Assembly: GCA_023434145.1 (NCBI GenBank)
Contig: JAEYTI010000289.1
Location: 1-45,165, forward strand
Direction of reading: 5' to 3'
Length of the DNA: 45,165 nt
DNA from: Chloroflexota bacterium
Lineage (GTDB): Bacteria; Chloroflexota; Anaerolineae; Anaerolineales; Anaerolineaceae
Shown: one piece after another, positions 8,175 through 16,666 of the stretch
Position numbering within the stretch: the first letter of the stretch is position 1
How the letters are laid out: each line of letters begins with the position of its first letter
Position numbers and translations under genes: made by a program
Notes under the pieces: generated by a model
Seen by the model: only the letters and a program-made list of their open reading frames with translations
The model's database searches: none
What the model was told of the DNA's origin: nothing

Positions 8175-8243
8175 GCGGAACAAGGCACTCCTCCCCATTT
8201 TTACGATTTTTGTAAAAATGGGGAGGAGCCGGAGGTGGGGACC
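8175..8243 (-). repeat. family A hairpin, right end of DUF559 element
   Basis: Inverted copy of 7717-7783: inner end GCGGAACAAGGCA, stem CTCCTCCCCATTTTTAC pairing with GTAAAAATGGGGAGGAG, outer end CCGGAGGTGGGGACC. The stem is perfect here. Confidence 0.88.
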
Positions 8244-8297
8244 CGCTAGCCAAAGAGCCTACTGGTCTACAATAAATTGTCCGTCTACAACAACCAA

Positions 8298-9371
8298 TTA
8301 TTCCTTCAACACGTGAATCACCGGCTCCATGAACATTACCCCGGCCTGGTCGCCTTCGTGGTAGACCTGCCGGCGAAGGGGGTCGGTGTCTTGGATCACC
8401 AGGGGGTGGCCGTTGACTTCGATCTCGTAATCGACCGCGTTGCCGAGGTAGGTGGCGCGGCGGACGCTGCCCTGCCAGGCGGCCCCTGCCCCATCCACGC
8501 GGATGGCTTCGGGACGTACGACGAGGGTAACGGTGCTTCCGGCCGCGGGGGCGTTTTCGGGCATCTCCACCGTCACCGGCTTGCCGAGCAGATCGACGAC
8601 CAGTTCTTTACCGCGCGCTTCAAGCACTTTGCTGGGCAGGAAGTTGGCGCGCCCGATGAAGTCGGCCACGAAGCGCGTCTTGGGGCGGTTGTATACCTCG
8701 TCCGGTGGGCCTTCTTGTTCGATGATGCCCTTGTTCATCACGACGATGCGGTCAGAGAGGGTCATCGCCTCTACCTGGTCGTGCGTCACGTAGACGCTAG
8801 TGATGCCGATGGCTTTCTGAATACGGCGGATCTCCGTCCGCATTTGCTCGCGCAGCTTGGCGTCGAGGTTGGAGAGCGGTTCGTCCATCAACAGCACCTT
8901 GGGGTGCATCACCAATGCGCGCGCCAGCGCAACGCGCTGCTGCTGCCCGCCCGAAAGCTGGTTGGGTGCGCGGCTCTCCATCCCATCGAGCTGCACCAGA
9001 CCCAGCACTTCGTCCACGCGCTTGCGGATCTCGGTCTTCGACATGCCCTTTACGTTCAGCCCGTAGGCTACGTTTTCATACACGTTGAGGTGGGGGAAGA
9101 TGGCGTAGCTTTGGAACACCATCGACATTTCGCGCTGGTGCGGCGGCAGCATATTGATCGATTTCCCGTCCAGCAGGATATCGCCCGCAGTGGGGAATTC
9201 GAACCCGGCGATCATGCGCAGGGTGGTGGTCTTGCCGCAGCCCGATGGCCCCAGCAGCGTCACCAGCTCGCCCTGCTCGATGTTCAGTGAGACGTGATTG
9301 ACCGCCACAACCTCTTTGCTCTGGCTGCGGGGCGGGAAGACTTTGACGATATCGCGTAAGATCAGGTACAT
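8298..9371 (-). CDS. ABC transporter ATP-binding protein (FbpC/PotA type)
   Basis: A 357-residue ATPase of the importer type. It has Walker A GPSGCGKTT (about residues 40-48), a Q-loop at VFQSYAIFPH, signature LSGGQQQRVALARAL, Walker B VLLMDEPLSNLDAK and the switch His in VYVTHDQVEA. The last 110 residues form a TOBE-like substrate/regulatory domain (GRANFLPSKVLE onwards). It energises the permease encoded 17 bp upstream on the same strand, with the binding-protein gene further upstream. GGAGG lies 9 nt before the ATG. The subfamily transports Fe3+, phosphonates, polyamines or similar small solutes; the sequence does not decide between these. Confidence 0.93.
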   Translation of the reverse strand: MYLILRDIVKVFPPRSQSKEVVAVNHVSLNIEQGELVTLLGPSGCGKTTTLRMIAGFEFPTAGDILLDGKSINMLPPHQREMSMVFQSYAIFPHLNVYENVAYGLNVKGMSKTEIRKRVDEVLGLVQLDGMESRAPNQLSGGQQQRVALARALVMHPKVLLMDEPLSNLDAKLREQMRTEIRRIQKAIGITSVYVTHDQVEAMTLSDRIVVMNKGIIEQEGPPDEVYNRPKTRFVADFIGRANFLPSKVLEARGKELVVDLLGKPVTVEMPENAPAAGSTVTLVVRPEAIRVDGAGAAWQGSVRRATYLGNAVDYEIEVNGHPLVIQDTDPLRRQVYHEGDQAGVMFMEPVIHVLKE

Positions 9372-9388
9372 AACTGCATTCCTCCGAG

Positions 9389-11665
9389 TCAGGCGCCCAG
9401 GTTAAGGTCAACGCCGCTGCCATCCGCGCCCCGCATCATCCGGCGAGTGAGCAGCGAGAGCAGGCCAATGGCGATCAGCACGATCACGATGATCACCGTC
9501 GAATACGCTGCGGCAATAGCCACCCCGCCCTGCTCCCATTCGGAAAGGATCGAGGCAGTGACGATACGCCAGCGAGCCGTGACGAGGAAGATGATCGCGG
9601 ACAGGCTGGTCATGTGGCGGGTGAAGCTAAAGATCAGCCCTGCCAGCAGCGAGGGCGTGATCAGCGGCAGGGTGACCTTGCGGAAGGTCACCTGCGAGTC
9701 GGCGCCGAGGATGTTGGACGCCTCCTCGATGGATGGGTCGATCTGGTGTAGGGCTGCTACGCCCGCGCGTACCGAGGCGGGCAGGCTGCGCACAATGTAA
9801 GCTGCCAGGATGACGAACGGCGTGCCGACCAGGGCCAGCGGCTTATCGGTGAAGATGAGCGCGCACGGCAGAGCCAGCGCCACCACAGCCAGCGGCAGGC
9901 GCCACTTGCCGCCCAGCAGGCCAAACAGCAGCCCGGCGGCCACCAGCAAGATTACCCCCAGCAGCGTGGGCGGAACCTGGAAAAAGACCTTGATGTAATC
10001 AGAGAACTGGAAGATGGCATTGCTCCAGAAACCGCGCGGTATGCTGCGGCTGAACTGCGCAATGGGCTGGGCAAGAAACTCTACCAGATTGAAAGCCAGG
10101 CACAGCAGCCCGGCGGTGATCAGCAGGGTGCTGTGGATCTTCATGCGAGCGGCAAAACGCCCCGCCAGCCCGGCGACCAGGTAGAGAGCGCCCAGTACGT
10201 ACATGAGGCCCGCGAGGCCCAGCACGCGGTCGAGCAGGCTAAGGCCGATGCCCGCGCCGGTACCCAACCCCAGGATGATCCAGCGCTCGCGCGCGGTGGC
10301 CCCGGTGAGCTGGGCGTAAAAGATCGCCAGCAGCGCGTAGAGGATGGCAACCAGCACGTAGTTGGAATTGTTGAAGGCCAGCACAAAACCAATGCCCAGA
10401 ATGGTGCCAGGGACGGCACCGCCCAGGTTCGAGACGAAATCGAGCGTCTCTTTGCCGCTGAAGCGCTTGCGCACTACCAGGAAGGCAATGATAAGCCCCA
10501 GCAGCACGGCAACCGGCGTGGCAACCGCGCTGAGGAAGGTGGTATCGAGGATGCCCTCTACCCCGCGAGTGAGCGTCAGGTTCCACCAGTTGAGCGTGGG
10601 GGTAAAGTCTGCGCCCCAGGCGGTGGCGAATGAGCCGTAGAAGATCGTCAGATACAGGGTGACGATCACCAGACAGGCGAGGTAGGTGAGCGTAATGGCC
10701 GTCCAGCGGATAACTGGGTCCTTCTCTACAATGAACCCGCCGGTCGGCTTGCCGGTGACGGAGATGTAGCTGCGGCGGTTTACGTAGTAGCGCTGGACCA
10801 GGAACACGACCAGAGTCGGCAGGAGCAGGACAAAGGAAAGGGCGGAGGCCTTCTGGTAATCAAACTCGCCGATAACGGCCAGGAAAATTTGTGCCGAAAG
10901 CACCGTGACGTTACCAGAGATGAACAGCGGGTTGCCCAGGTCTGCCAGCGACTCGACAAACAGCAGCAAAAATGCGCCGGCAATGCCGGGAATCAGCAGC
11001 GGTAGAGTAACGGTGCGGAAGATGGTGAGGCGGCCCGCGCCAAGGCTGGCTGCAGCCTCTTCCATCGAGGCATCCACGCGCTCGAGCATGGCGCGCAGGA
11101 TCAGGTAGGCGGCGGAGAAAAAGGTGATCACCTGCACGAATACCAGGCCATCCATGCCGTAGATGTCGTTCATGCCGACCTGGAAATTGATGCCCAGCAA
11201 GCGGCGGGTGATCAGCCCAGAGCGGCCCAGCAGCAGGATGGTGGCAAGCGCAATGGCAAAGGGCGGCGAAACGGTGGGCACCAACGCCAGCAGGTGCACG
11301 ATCCGCGCGCCGGGCGGGCGGCAGCGCACCATGGTGAAGGCGAAAATAAAGCCCATCACCGTTCCAAATGTGGCCGTAAGCATGCCCATCACCAGCGTAT
11401 CGCCAAAAATTTTCCGGGAAAGGGGGCCGTAGAATGAGTCGAAATACCGGGCAAAGTAGGTCAGGTCAAATTGGCCCGCCTGGTTGAAAAACCCTGCGAT
11501 CGTGGCACGGTAGAGCGGCACAAAGACAAAGGTCAGCAGGAAAAAGCCGCACAAAAGCAAACTGGCGGCGAGAACCGGGTCGCGCCCGATGAGGGCGAAC
11601 TCGCGAATGCGCCGCTGAAGGTTGGCAAGCAGTGGAGGGGCAGTTGGTTTTGCTGGAATTTCCAA
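9389..11665 (-). CDS. ABC transporter permease, fused two-domain type with insertion
   Basis: A 758-residue inner-membrane protein. Both halves carry the importer EAA-loop pattern: MEEAAASLGAGRLTIFR with LPLLIPG in the first half, and IEEASNILGADSQVTFR with LPLITPS near the C-terminus. This is the FbpB/AfuB arrangement in which one chain forms the whole channel. The second half is unusual: about 180 extra residues, mostly hydrophobic (perhaps five to six helices), separate PGTILGIGFVLAFN (about residue 420) from LVGTPFVILAAYIVR (about residue 610), segments that are normally close together. I choose the TTG start at 11665 (AGGA 7 nt upstream); the longer open frame translates repeat DNA. It lies in the operon binding protein - permease - ATPase. 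Confidence 0.85.
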   Translation of the reverse strand: MEIPAKPTAPPLLANLQRRIREFALIGRDPVLAASLLLCGFFLLTFVFVPLYRATIAGFFNQAGQFDLTYFARYFDSFYGPLSRKIFGDTLVMGMLTATFGTVMGFIFAFTMVRCRPPGARIVHLLALVPTVSPPFAIALATILLLGRSGLITRRLLGINFQVGMNDIYGMDGLVFVQVITFFSAAYLILRAMLERVDASMEEAAASLGAGRLTIFRTVTLPLLIPGIAGAFLLLFVESLADLGNPLFISGNVTVLSAQIFLAVIGEFDYQKASALSFVLLLPTLVVFLVQRYYVNRRSYISVTGKPTGGFIVEKDPVIRWTAITLTYLACLVIVTLYLTIFYGSFATAWGADFTPTLNWWNLTLTRGVEGILDTTFLSAVATPVAVLLGLIIAFLVVRKRFSGKETLDFVSNLGGAVPGTILGIGFVLAFNNSNYVLVAILYALLAIFYAQLTGATARERWIILGLGTGAGIGLSLLDRVLGLAGLMYVLGALYLVAGLAGRFAARMKIHSTLLITAGLLCLAFNLVEFLAQPIAQFSRSIPRGFWSNAIFQFSDYIKVFFQVPPTLLGVILLVAAGLLFGLLGGKWRLPLAVVALALPCALIFTDKPLALVGTPFVILAAYIVRSLPASVRAGVAALHQIDPSIEEASNILGADSQVTFRKVTLPLITPSLLAGLIFSFTRHMTSLSAIIFLVTARWRIVTASILSEWEQGGVAIAAAYSTVIIVIVLIAIGLLSLLTRRMMRGADGSGVDLNLGA

Positions 11666-11695
11666 GAGATTGTCCTGAGAAGGGATGGGTGGGAA

Positions 11696-11721
11696 GATCC
11701 TCACCCCCCGCGGGTGAGGCG
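11696..11721. repeat. joined outer ends of family A repeat
   Basis: GATCCTCACCCCCC is followed directly by GCGGGTGAGGCG. The first part equals the outer end of the 44.5-kb copy in reverse, and the second equals the outer end of the 16.5- and 24.7-kb copies. Inner hairpins and contents are absent, as expected for an internal deletion or excision scar. It lies just upstream of the permease start. Confidence 0.5.
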
Positions 11722-11818
11722 TTTCTTTGGATGATAAAGTTCTACAGCCGGGCGCAGCGGGTGGTGCAAAATCAAAGGTGGCTCTAGAGATTCGCTGCGC
11801 CTCTACGGTTCCAACACA

Positions 11819-11861
11819 CGTGTTGGTGTATGAAGCGCGACGCGCTTCGTACACCAACACG
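11819..11861. repeat. long hairpin between binding-protein and permease genes
   Basis: CGTGTTGGTGTA (11819-11830) pairs with TACACCAACACG (11850-11861), and the inner GAAGCGC/GCGCTTC continues the stem to a tiny loop, about 21 bp with one wobble. It starts 16 nt after the stop codon of the binding-protein gene (minus strand) and lies before the permease gene. No T tract follows. Such hairpins commonly protect the upstream mRNA and lower downstream expression, matching the need for excess binding protein. Confidence 0.8.
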
Positions 11862-11876
11862 TTTTATAAACGAAAC

Positions 11877-12917
11877 CTACTTCAGGTTTTCCGCGTTGCC
11901 AAGCTCGTTGGTGTAGCGGTCGACGATATCACTCTTGTTCTCACCGGCCCACTGGAAGTCGTAATCGATCAGCTTGACTTGCAGCAGTTCGGGGTGCGAG
12001 AGTTCGACACCCTTGACGGTGGGGGCCTGGTAGGCTTTGTACTTGGGACCAAGCGCCTGGGCTTCAGCGGTCAGCGCCCAGTCGAACCACAGGCGGGCGG
12101 CCTGCGGGTGTTTGGCGCCCTTCACGATCGCCATGCCGCCGATCTCGTAGCCGGTGCCTTCCGCGGGGAAGGACAGCACGAGGGGCATTTTGTTGTTGTC
12201 GATCTCGTTGACAATGTCATGCGAGAAGACGATGGCCACGGCGGCCTCACCCTGGCCCACGAACTTAGCCGGGGCAGCGCCCGACTTGGTGTACTGGGCG
12301 ATCTGGCGGGCGTACTGCTCCAGATACTGCCAGCCCGCCTCTTCGCCGCGCATCTGCAAGACGGTGGCGATGGCGGTGTAGGAGGTGCCGCTGGTGGAGG
12401 GGTGCGCAACCATCACCTGGCCCTCGAACTCGGGCTTCAACAGATCATCCCATGACTCAGGAGCTTTGGAGCCCGGGTTCGCGGCGAGCCAGTTGGTGTT
12501 GGTGGCGAAGCCCAGCGAACCAACGTAAACGCCAACCCAGAAGTTATCCGGATCTTTGTAGAGATCGTAATTGATCAGGTTGGTGTAGTTGGGTGAATCG
12601 TAGGCCTCGAGCACGCCGGCATCCTTGCCTGCAACGTAGGTGTCGATCGGGCCACCCCACCAGATATCAAACTGCGGATTGTCCTTCTCGGCCTGGAGAC
12701 GGGCAAGCGCTTCACCGCTCGACATACGAACGTAGTTGACGGTGATGTTGTACTTGGCCTCGAACTCCTGCTTCATGCCCTGGCACCACTCTTCTTGCGG
12801 CGTGCACAGGACGTTCAGCTCGGTGTCCTGCACCTGTCCCGGGCCAGCGGCGGGTTGGCACGCGGTTACAGTAAGGACGAGAATCAACGCGATCACAAGC
12901 AACAGCTTCCGAACCAT
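11877..12917 (-). CDS. extracellular solute-binding lipoprotein of ABC importer
   Basis: A 346-residue lipoprotein with signal peptide KLLLVIALILVLTVTAC (lipidated Cys about residue 20). The mature part begins LNVLCTPQEEWCQGMKQEFEAKY, the opening strand-helix of the AfuA/FbpA/PotD-like family, and continues with FDIWWGGPIDTYVAGK and the hinge segments. It should capture substrate outside the membrane and pass it to the permease encoded downstream. Family members bind Fe3+, 2-aminoethylphosphonate, phosphoglycerate, thiamine or polyamines; the usual Fe3+-ligand Tyr pair is not obvious to me, so the substrate is left open. AGGAGG lies 5 nt before the ATG. Confidence 0.9.
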   Translation of the reverse strand: MVRKLLLVIALILVLTVTACQPAAGPGQVQDTELNVLCTPQEEWCQGMKQEFEAKYNITVNYVRMSSGEALARLQAEKDNPQFDIWWGGPIDTYVAGKDAGVLEAYDSPNYTNLINYDLYKDPDNFWVGVYVGSLGFATNTNWLAANPGSKAPESWDDLLKPEFEGQVMVAHPSTSGTSYTAIATVLQMRGEEAGWQYLEQYARQIAQYTKSGAAPAKFVGQGEAAVAIVFSHDIVNEIDNNKMPLVLSFPAEGTGYEIGGMAIVKGAKHPQAARLWFDWALTAEAQALGPKYKAYQAPTVKGVELSHPELLQVKLIDYDFQWAGENKSDIVDRYTNELGNAENLK

Positions 12918-12946
12918 TCTTTCCTCCTAAATGAGAATACGGTTGG

Positions 12947-12985
12947 CCGGCGGAAGACATTCAAGGGGCTGTCTTTATCCGCCGG
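12947..12985. repeat. hairpin between beta-mannosidase and importer operon
   Basis: CCGGCGGA (12947-12954) pairs with TCCGCCGG (12978-12985), with GACA/TGTC extending the inner stem. It lies 30 nt upstream of the binding-protein ATG and 70 nt after the beta-mannosidase stop, both on the minus strand. It may terminate the former transcript or act in the leader of the latter. No riboswitch fold was recognised. Confidence 0.55.
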
Positions 12986-13054
12986 ATGAGCAACAGTTGT
13001 AGAACAAAGGTGATCGTCTATCCACCCCATTGTAGCATTACTTTGACAGAACGA

Positions 13055-15613
13055 TTAACGCCAACCTGCTTCAATTTCCTCAATCTCTAGCGGTTCTTTC
13101 GGATTCCACACGCGGATGGTGCGCTGTTCACCGGGCAGCAGATCAAAGTAGTTGTCGGAATAGCGGGTGTGCTCGGATTTGTGCGTGAGGTGGAAGAAGT
13201 ATACATACGCCTCAGCGCTCACGGTTACCTCCACCTCGTTGGGGTTGCTCTGCCACAGGCCTATGCGCGGCTCGGGCACGTTGCGGCGTAGATCTTTGAT
13301 GGCCGCGAAGAAGTGGCGGTTGGCGGGGAACAGGTCCGCGGACGATTTCACTGTGAGGAAGCGATCAGGCTCGGGGGCCAGTTCATCTTTCGCCCAGCGG
13401 GCCACTTCCAGGCTGGTGTTGGCGGGCACGGTCACGGCGATCTCCTGATTCCACAGCGACTTGCCATCGAACTGCATCGCTCGCACGGTCAGCCGGTCCT
13501 GGAACTCCTCCAGCTTGTCGTTCGTCACCCACAGCGATACAGCTCCATCAGCCTCTTCTTTAAAGGAGACCAGCACGGGGGCGAATACGCGCTGAGCATA
13601 GAAGTAACCCGCCTTGCCGAAGCCGTAGTAGTCCACCAGGCTCCACGAGAGCACGGGCCAGCAGTCGTTGAGCTGCCAGAACAGCGCGCCCGAGCAGTGC
13701 GGTTTGCGGCGGCGGAAATGCTCGATGCCAAACTTCAGCCCCTCGGCCTGGGCGATCATGCTGTAGTCGATATACTCCTCAAGATTCTGCGGCAGCCCGG
13801 TGACGGTTTCCATCAAGTTATCGCCCTTGTTCTTGGGATTATCCTTGTTGTGATGGTCCATCGACGGGCTGTGGTGATAGCGCTGATCCTCGGGAATCAC
13901 ACGGCGCAGGGTCTCGAACACGGGAGAAGCGTGCATGCCAAACTCGCTGATAAAGCGGCCCATGTCTTCGGCATAGTGACGGTAGGAAACGCCTTCGGGG
14001 GTGTTTTCGCGCCCCACCGGCTCGCCAAACTTCCGGCCCGGCACGTTGCCGTGCCACACGTCCCAGTTGTGGCGGTCGCCGTCTTCCATGCTGTTGTAAT
14101 CGTTGCCGCCAAAGGGGCTGCCGGGCCAATACGGCGTAAAGCCGTCCAAGTCAGTCACCACGCGCGGCAGGATTTCATCATAATACAGCGCGCCGGGGAC
14201 CTTCTCCGTCTGCCAATGGTCGGGGCGGTTGCGGTCGTGGAGCCACTGGTTCTCATTGTTGCCGCACCACAGCGCCAGCGAGGGATGGCTGCGCAGCCGC
14301 CGCACCTGGTAGCGGGCTTCCGCGTCCACCTCGGCGATAAAGGACTGGTTGTTCTCGGGGTACATGGCGCAGGCAAACATAAAGTCCTGCCAGATGAGGA
14401 TGCCCAGGCGGTCGCACAGATCGTAGAAGATATCGTGCTCGTAGATGCCCCCACCCCAGATGCGCAGCATATTCATGTTCGCATCGCGGGCCAGCACCAG
14501 CAGGCGGGCGTACTGCTCATCGGGGATCGCGCCGACGAATGAGTCGGTGGGGATCCAGTTGGCGCCCTTGGCGAAGATAGGCTCGCCGTTGAGCACAAAG
14601 CGGAAGAAGCGGGTGCCGGGCTCGTCAGGATCGGGCGACTGGTCGAGCACGAGGGTGCGGATGCCGACCTTCTGCTCCTGCACGTCCAGCACTTCTTTGC
14701 CTTTGCGCAGCGTCACGCGCAGGTCGTAGAGGAAGGGCTCCCCCAGGTCGTGCGTCCACCACAGGCGCGGGCTGGGGACGGTGAAGTAGCCCTGCGCGGC
14801 AAGCGTGCCCCCGGCGGTCTGCTCAAGCTGCATGGTTTCTTCGAAAACAGGCTTTTTCTCACCCGGCACACCCAGGCGGACTTCCACCTTGAGCTGGTCG
14901 GTGGCCGAGAAGCGCCCGGCTTCTACCTTTACCATGCCCAGGGCCGAGACCGGCACGGCGGGCGAATAGGGATCGTCTTTGTGCGTGTCGATGCGCAATG
15001 TGGCGAAGTGGACGCCAAACAGCGCCCCAGCCTTGTGCCGTTTGAGTTCTACCGGACGCCAGATGCCGATGGTGGGCAGGCGCGGGCCCCAATCCCAACC
15101 GTAGCCGAACTGGGCCTTGCGCATGTACACGCGCTCGGGGTTGCGACCCCAGGTAGAGCGGAAGGGGTCTTCGGGGTTGAGCTTGCTCACCGGGGGATCA
15201 AAGCGCACGGCGAGGGTGTTTTCCTGGCCCCATTTCAGCTTGTTGGAGACGTCGAAAACGGCCTCGCGGAACATATTCTGCGAGCGGCCCAGCAGGTTGC
15301 CGTTGAGATAAAGGATGGCATAGGTGTCCAGGCCGTGGAAGGTGAGCAGCACACGCTCATCGGGGCCGGGCGCGCCGCCGGTGGCGCGGAATTTGGTGCG
15401 GTACCAGAACTCGCGCCCCTCCATCCAAACCACCTCGGTTTCGTTCTGATCATAGAACGGGTCGGGGATGCGGCCCGCGGCGATGAGGGCGCGGTGGACG
15501 TCACCCGGCACGGGTACATCAATCCAGGCGGAGTCGTCGAAATCGGGCTGCATAGCGCCCTGCTCTTTGCCCTGTCCGGGCGTGAAGTCCATGAGTTTCC
15601 AGGATTCGAACAT
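13055..15613 (-). CDS. beta-mannosidase, glycoside hydrolase family 2
   Basis: An 852-residue GH2 enzyme without a visible signal peptide, so probably cytoplasmic. An N-terminal jelly-roll sugar-binding domain (WIDVPVPGDVHRALI, then FHGLDTYAILYLNG) and an Ig-like domain are followed by a TIM barrel. The acid/base Glu lies in LALWCGNNENQW and the nucleophile Glu in FISEFGMHASP, the pattern of beta-mannosidases rather than beta-galactosidases. It releases terminal beta-mannose, for example from Man-beta-1,4-GlcNAc of N-glycan cores or from mannan oligosaccharides. A GH20 hexosaminidase is encoded at 17674-19533 and an ABC importer follows it, which fits glycan scavenging. AAGGAAAAGG precedes the ATG. 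Confidence 0.93.
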   Translation of the reverse strand: MFESWKLMDFTPGQGKEQGAMQPDFDDSAWIDVPVPGDVHRALIAAGRIPDPFYDQNETEVVWMEGREFWYRTKFRATGGAPGPDERVLLTFHGLDTYAILYLNGNLLGRSQNMFREAVFDVSNKLKWGQENTLAVRFDPPVSKLNPEDPFRSTWGRNPERVYMRKAQFGYGWDWGPRLPTIGIWRPVELKRHKAGALFGVHFATLRIDTHKDDPYSPAVPVSALGMVKVEAGRFSATDQLKVEVRLGVPGEKKPVFEETMQLEQTAGGTLAAQGYFTVPSPRLWWTHDLGEPFLYDLRVTLRKGKEVLDVQEQKVGIRTLVLDQSPDPDEPGTRFFRFVLNGEPIFAKGANWIPTDSFVGAIPDEQYARLLVLARDANMNMLRIWGGGIYEHDIFYDLCDRLGILIWQDFMFACAMYPENNQSFIAEVDAEARYQVRRLRSHPSLALWCGNNENQWLHDRNRPDHWQTEKVPGALYYDEILPRVVTDLDGFTPYWPGSPFGGNDYNSMEDGDRHNWDVWHGNVPGRKFGEPVGRENTPEGVSYRHYAEDMGRFISEFGMHASPVFETLRRVIPEDQRYHHSPSMDHHNKDNPKNKGDNLMETVTGLPQNLEEYIDYSMIAQAEGLKFGIEHFRRRKPHCSGALFWQLNDCWPVLSWSLVDYYGFGKAGYFYAQRVFAPVLVSFKEEADGAVSLWVTNDKLEEFQDRLTVRAMQFDGKSLWNQEIAVTVPANTSLEVARWAKDELAPEPDRFLTVKSSADLFPANRHFFAAIKDLRRNVPEPRIGLWQSNPNEVEVTVSAEAYVYFFHLTHKSEHTRYSDNYFDLLPGEQRTIRVWNPKEPLEIEEIEAGWR

Positions 15614-15639
15614 GGGTGTAGCCTTTTCCTTTATGCGTC

Positions 15640-16257
15640 TTATCGTTCAGGATACAAAGATCCCCTCTCCGGCGGATTTCGGTCGATCAAGTTGTATATT
15701 CCATCTGCGTAGACAGCATGTCCAAACCCGCAGACGTAATCCATGCCAATCTGTTCAACCTCAATGGATTCTTCTTCAAATCGAAAGACCAGGTAACAGC
15801 TTTCGTTATGAGTATCTGAGAAACGTTCGTAAACCGCGGATTTTGCCCCTAACAGCATACTCCCCCTGGCATATCCCATGTTGTAGGATGGCGCACCGCG
15901 ACTGCATAACATCTCAAAATCGATGGTGTTCATCGGGTAATCCGTGATGGTGTGAATGATATTGAGGGAGCATAGTCCATCAATACCTCTTGTTTCCGTT
16001 ATATAACGGCCCGTATATTTCGCGTTTTCCTCGATTACTGCTACAGGCTCTTTTACTCGAGTGGGCTTTGGAGTTGGCGTAACGATTTTGATGACCTCAA
16101 CTTCAACCATCTCTGTCTCTTTGACCGGAACGATGCGCGTGACTTCTACGGTGGCGAGTATTGGGGTTGGAGCGGCAGCGGTGGGTGAAGTTCCGCAGGC
16201 GGAGAGGAAGGTGAGGAGGAGTAAGATGAGGGCGGATTTTCGGGTGAACATGATCAT
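15640..16257 (-). CDS. predicted lipoprotein with Chloroflexota-type linker
   Basis: A 205-residue lipoprotein. Signal peptide SALILLLLTFLSAC (lipidated Cys about residue 21), then a low-complexity linker alternating V/E/T/K (VEVTRIVPVKETEMVEVEV), then TPTPKPT. This kind of linker is a hallmark of surface lipoproteins in Chloroflexota and is the main taxonomic clue in the window. The C-terminal 120 residues contain four Cys (LCSLNII, LCSRGAP, SCYLVFRF, DYVCGFGH), possibly two disulphides. No domain is recognised. It lies 26 bp upstream of the beta-mannosidase gene on the same strand and may be cotranscribed. Confidence 0.78.
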   Translation of the reverse strand: MIMFTRKSALILLLLTFLSACGTSPTAAAPTPILATVEVTRIVPVKETEMVEVEVIKIVTPTPKPTRVKEPVAVIEENAKYTGRYITETRGIDGLCSLNIIHTITDYPMNTIDFEMLCSRGAPSYNMGYARGSMLLGAKSAVYERFSDTHNESCYLVFRFEEESIEVEQIGMDYVCGFGHAVYADGIYNLIDRNPPERGSLYPER

Positions 16258-16666
16258 CTCTCAGAATGAATGAAGTTTAACAAACAAATCGCGTATTGAA
16301 GAGCCGGGCGCTCTACACGCAGCGCCTCACCCCCCGGCCCCCTCTCCATTTTTGCTGTTCGAGCTCTATGTTTCGCGCGCTCAGCGCAATCCGCAAAAAT
16401 AGAGAGGAGGTGCCTCCTTCTGCAAATCCGATTGGCCAGCAGGGCACCCCCTCTCCGGTTTTGCGGGTTGCGCTCATTAACTACAATGTAGAACCAAAAC
16501 AGCAAAACCGGAGAGGGGGCCGGGGGGTGAGGCGTTGCGTGTAGGGCGCTGGCCCTCTCGTCACGGGAATAATTAGTAACGTTCTGTGTGGGTTTCAAAG
16601 ATACCCTTGGGGCCTCTTTCTTCCCTCTGCGTTTCTCCTCTTTCTCTTTGTGGTTGTTTTTTCTGT
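16258..16666. other. 409-bp gap made mostly of repeats
   Basis: The gap holds a two-ended family A element (16306-16550), described separately, and half of a family B repeat (about 16606-16655, CTCTGCGTTTCTCC...CTTTGTGGTT). No gene is seen; short open frames here are translations of repeat DNA. Confidence 0.7.
16306..16550. mobile_element. gene-less two-ended family A element
   Basis: Inverted outer ends: GGGCGCTCTACACGC-AGCGCCTCACC on the left and GTGAGGCG-TTGCGTGTAGGGCGC on the right, each continuing into a hairpin of the DUF559-associated family (CCCTCTCCATTTTTGC with GCAAAAATAGAGAGG; CCCTCTCCGGTTTTGC with GCAAAACCGGAGAGGG). Only about 20 bp separate the two hairpins, so it is a MITE-like derivative without the nuclease gene. 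The loop of the right hairpin (GGTTGCGCTCATTAAC...) is conserved in the copy at 44.5 kb. Confidence 0.7.

Larger units (their letters stand above)
7717..8243. mobile_element. putative DUF559 mobile element with inverted hairpin ends
   Basis: A DUF559 nuclease gene lies between two inverted copies of a hairpin repeat whose outer ends (GGTCCYCACCTCCGG) and inner ends (GCCTTGTTCCGC) match. Solo, gene-less and truncated copies of the hairpin occur elsewhere in the window (16.3, 19.7, 24.6 and 44.5 kb). The arrangement is that of an autonomous element with non-autonomous derivatives. Mobility itself is inferred, and no target-site duplication was identified with confidence. Confidence 0.6.

Noticed and set aside
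8277..9290. 337-residue open frame on the plus strand
   Set aside because: Antisense to the ABC ATPase, which carries all family motifs; no domain is seen in the antisense frame.
11666..11860. 65-residue N-terminal extension of the permease
   Set aside because: It would be translated from a hairpin and joined repeat ends; the TTG at 11665 has a proper ribosome site.
12918..13054. Thiamine-type riboswitch before the binding-protein gene
   Set aside because: The leader has a simple hairpin but lacks the conserved CTGAGA and ACCTGA elements expected for a TPP riboswitch.
13313..14542. 409-residue open frame on the plus strand
   Set aside because: Antisense to the beta-mannosidase catalytic domain; composition is a mirror artefact.
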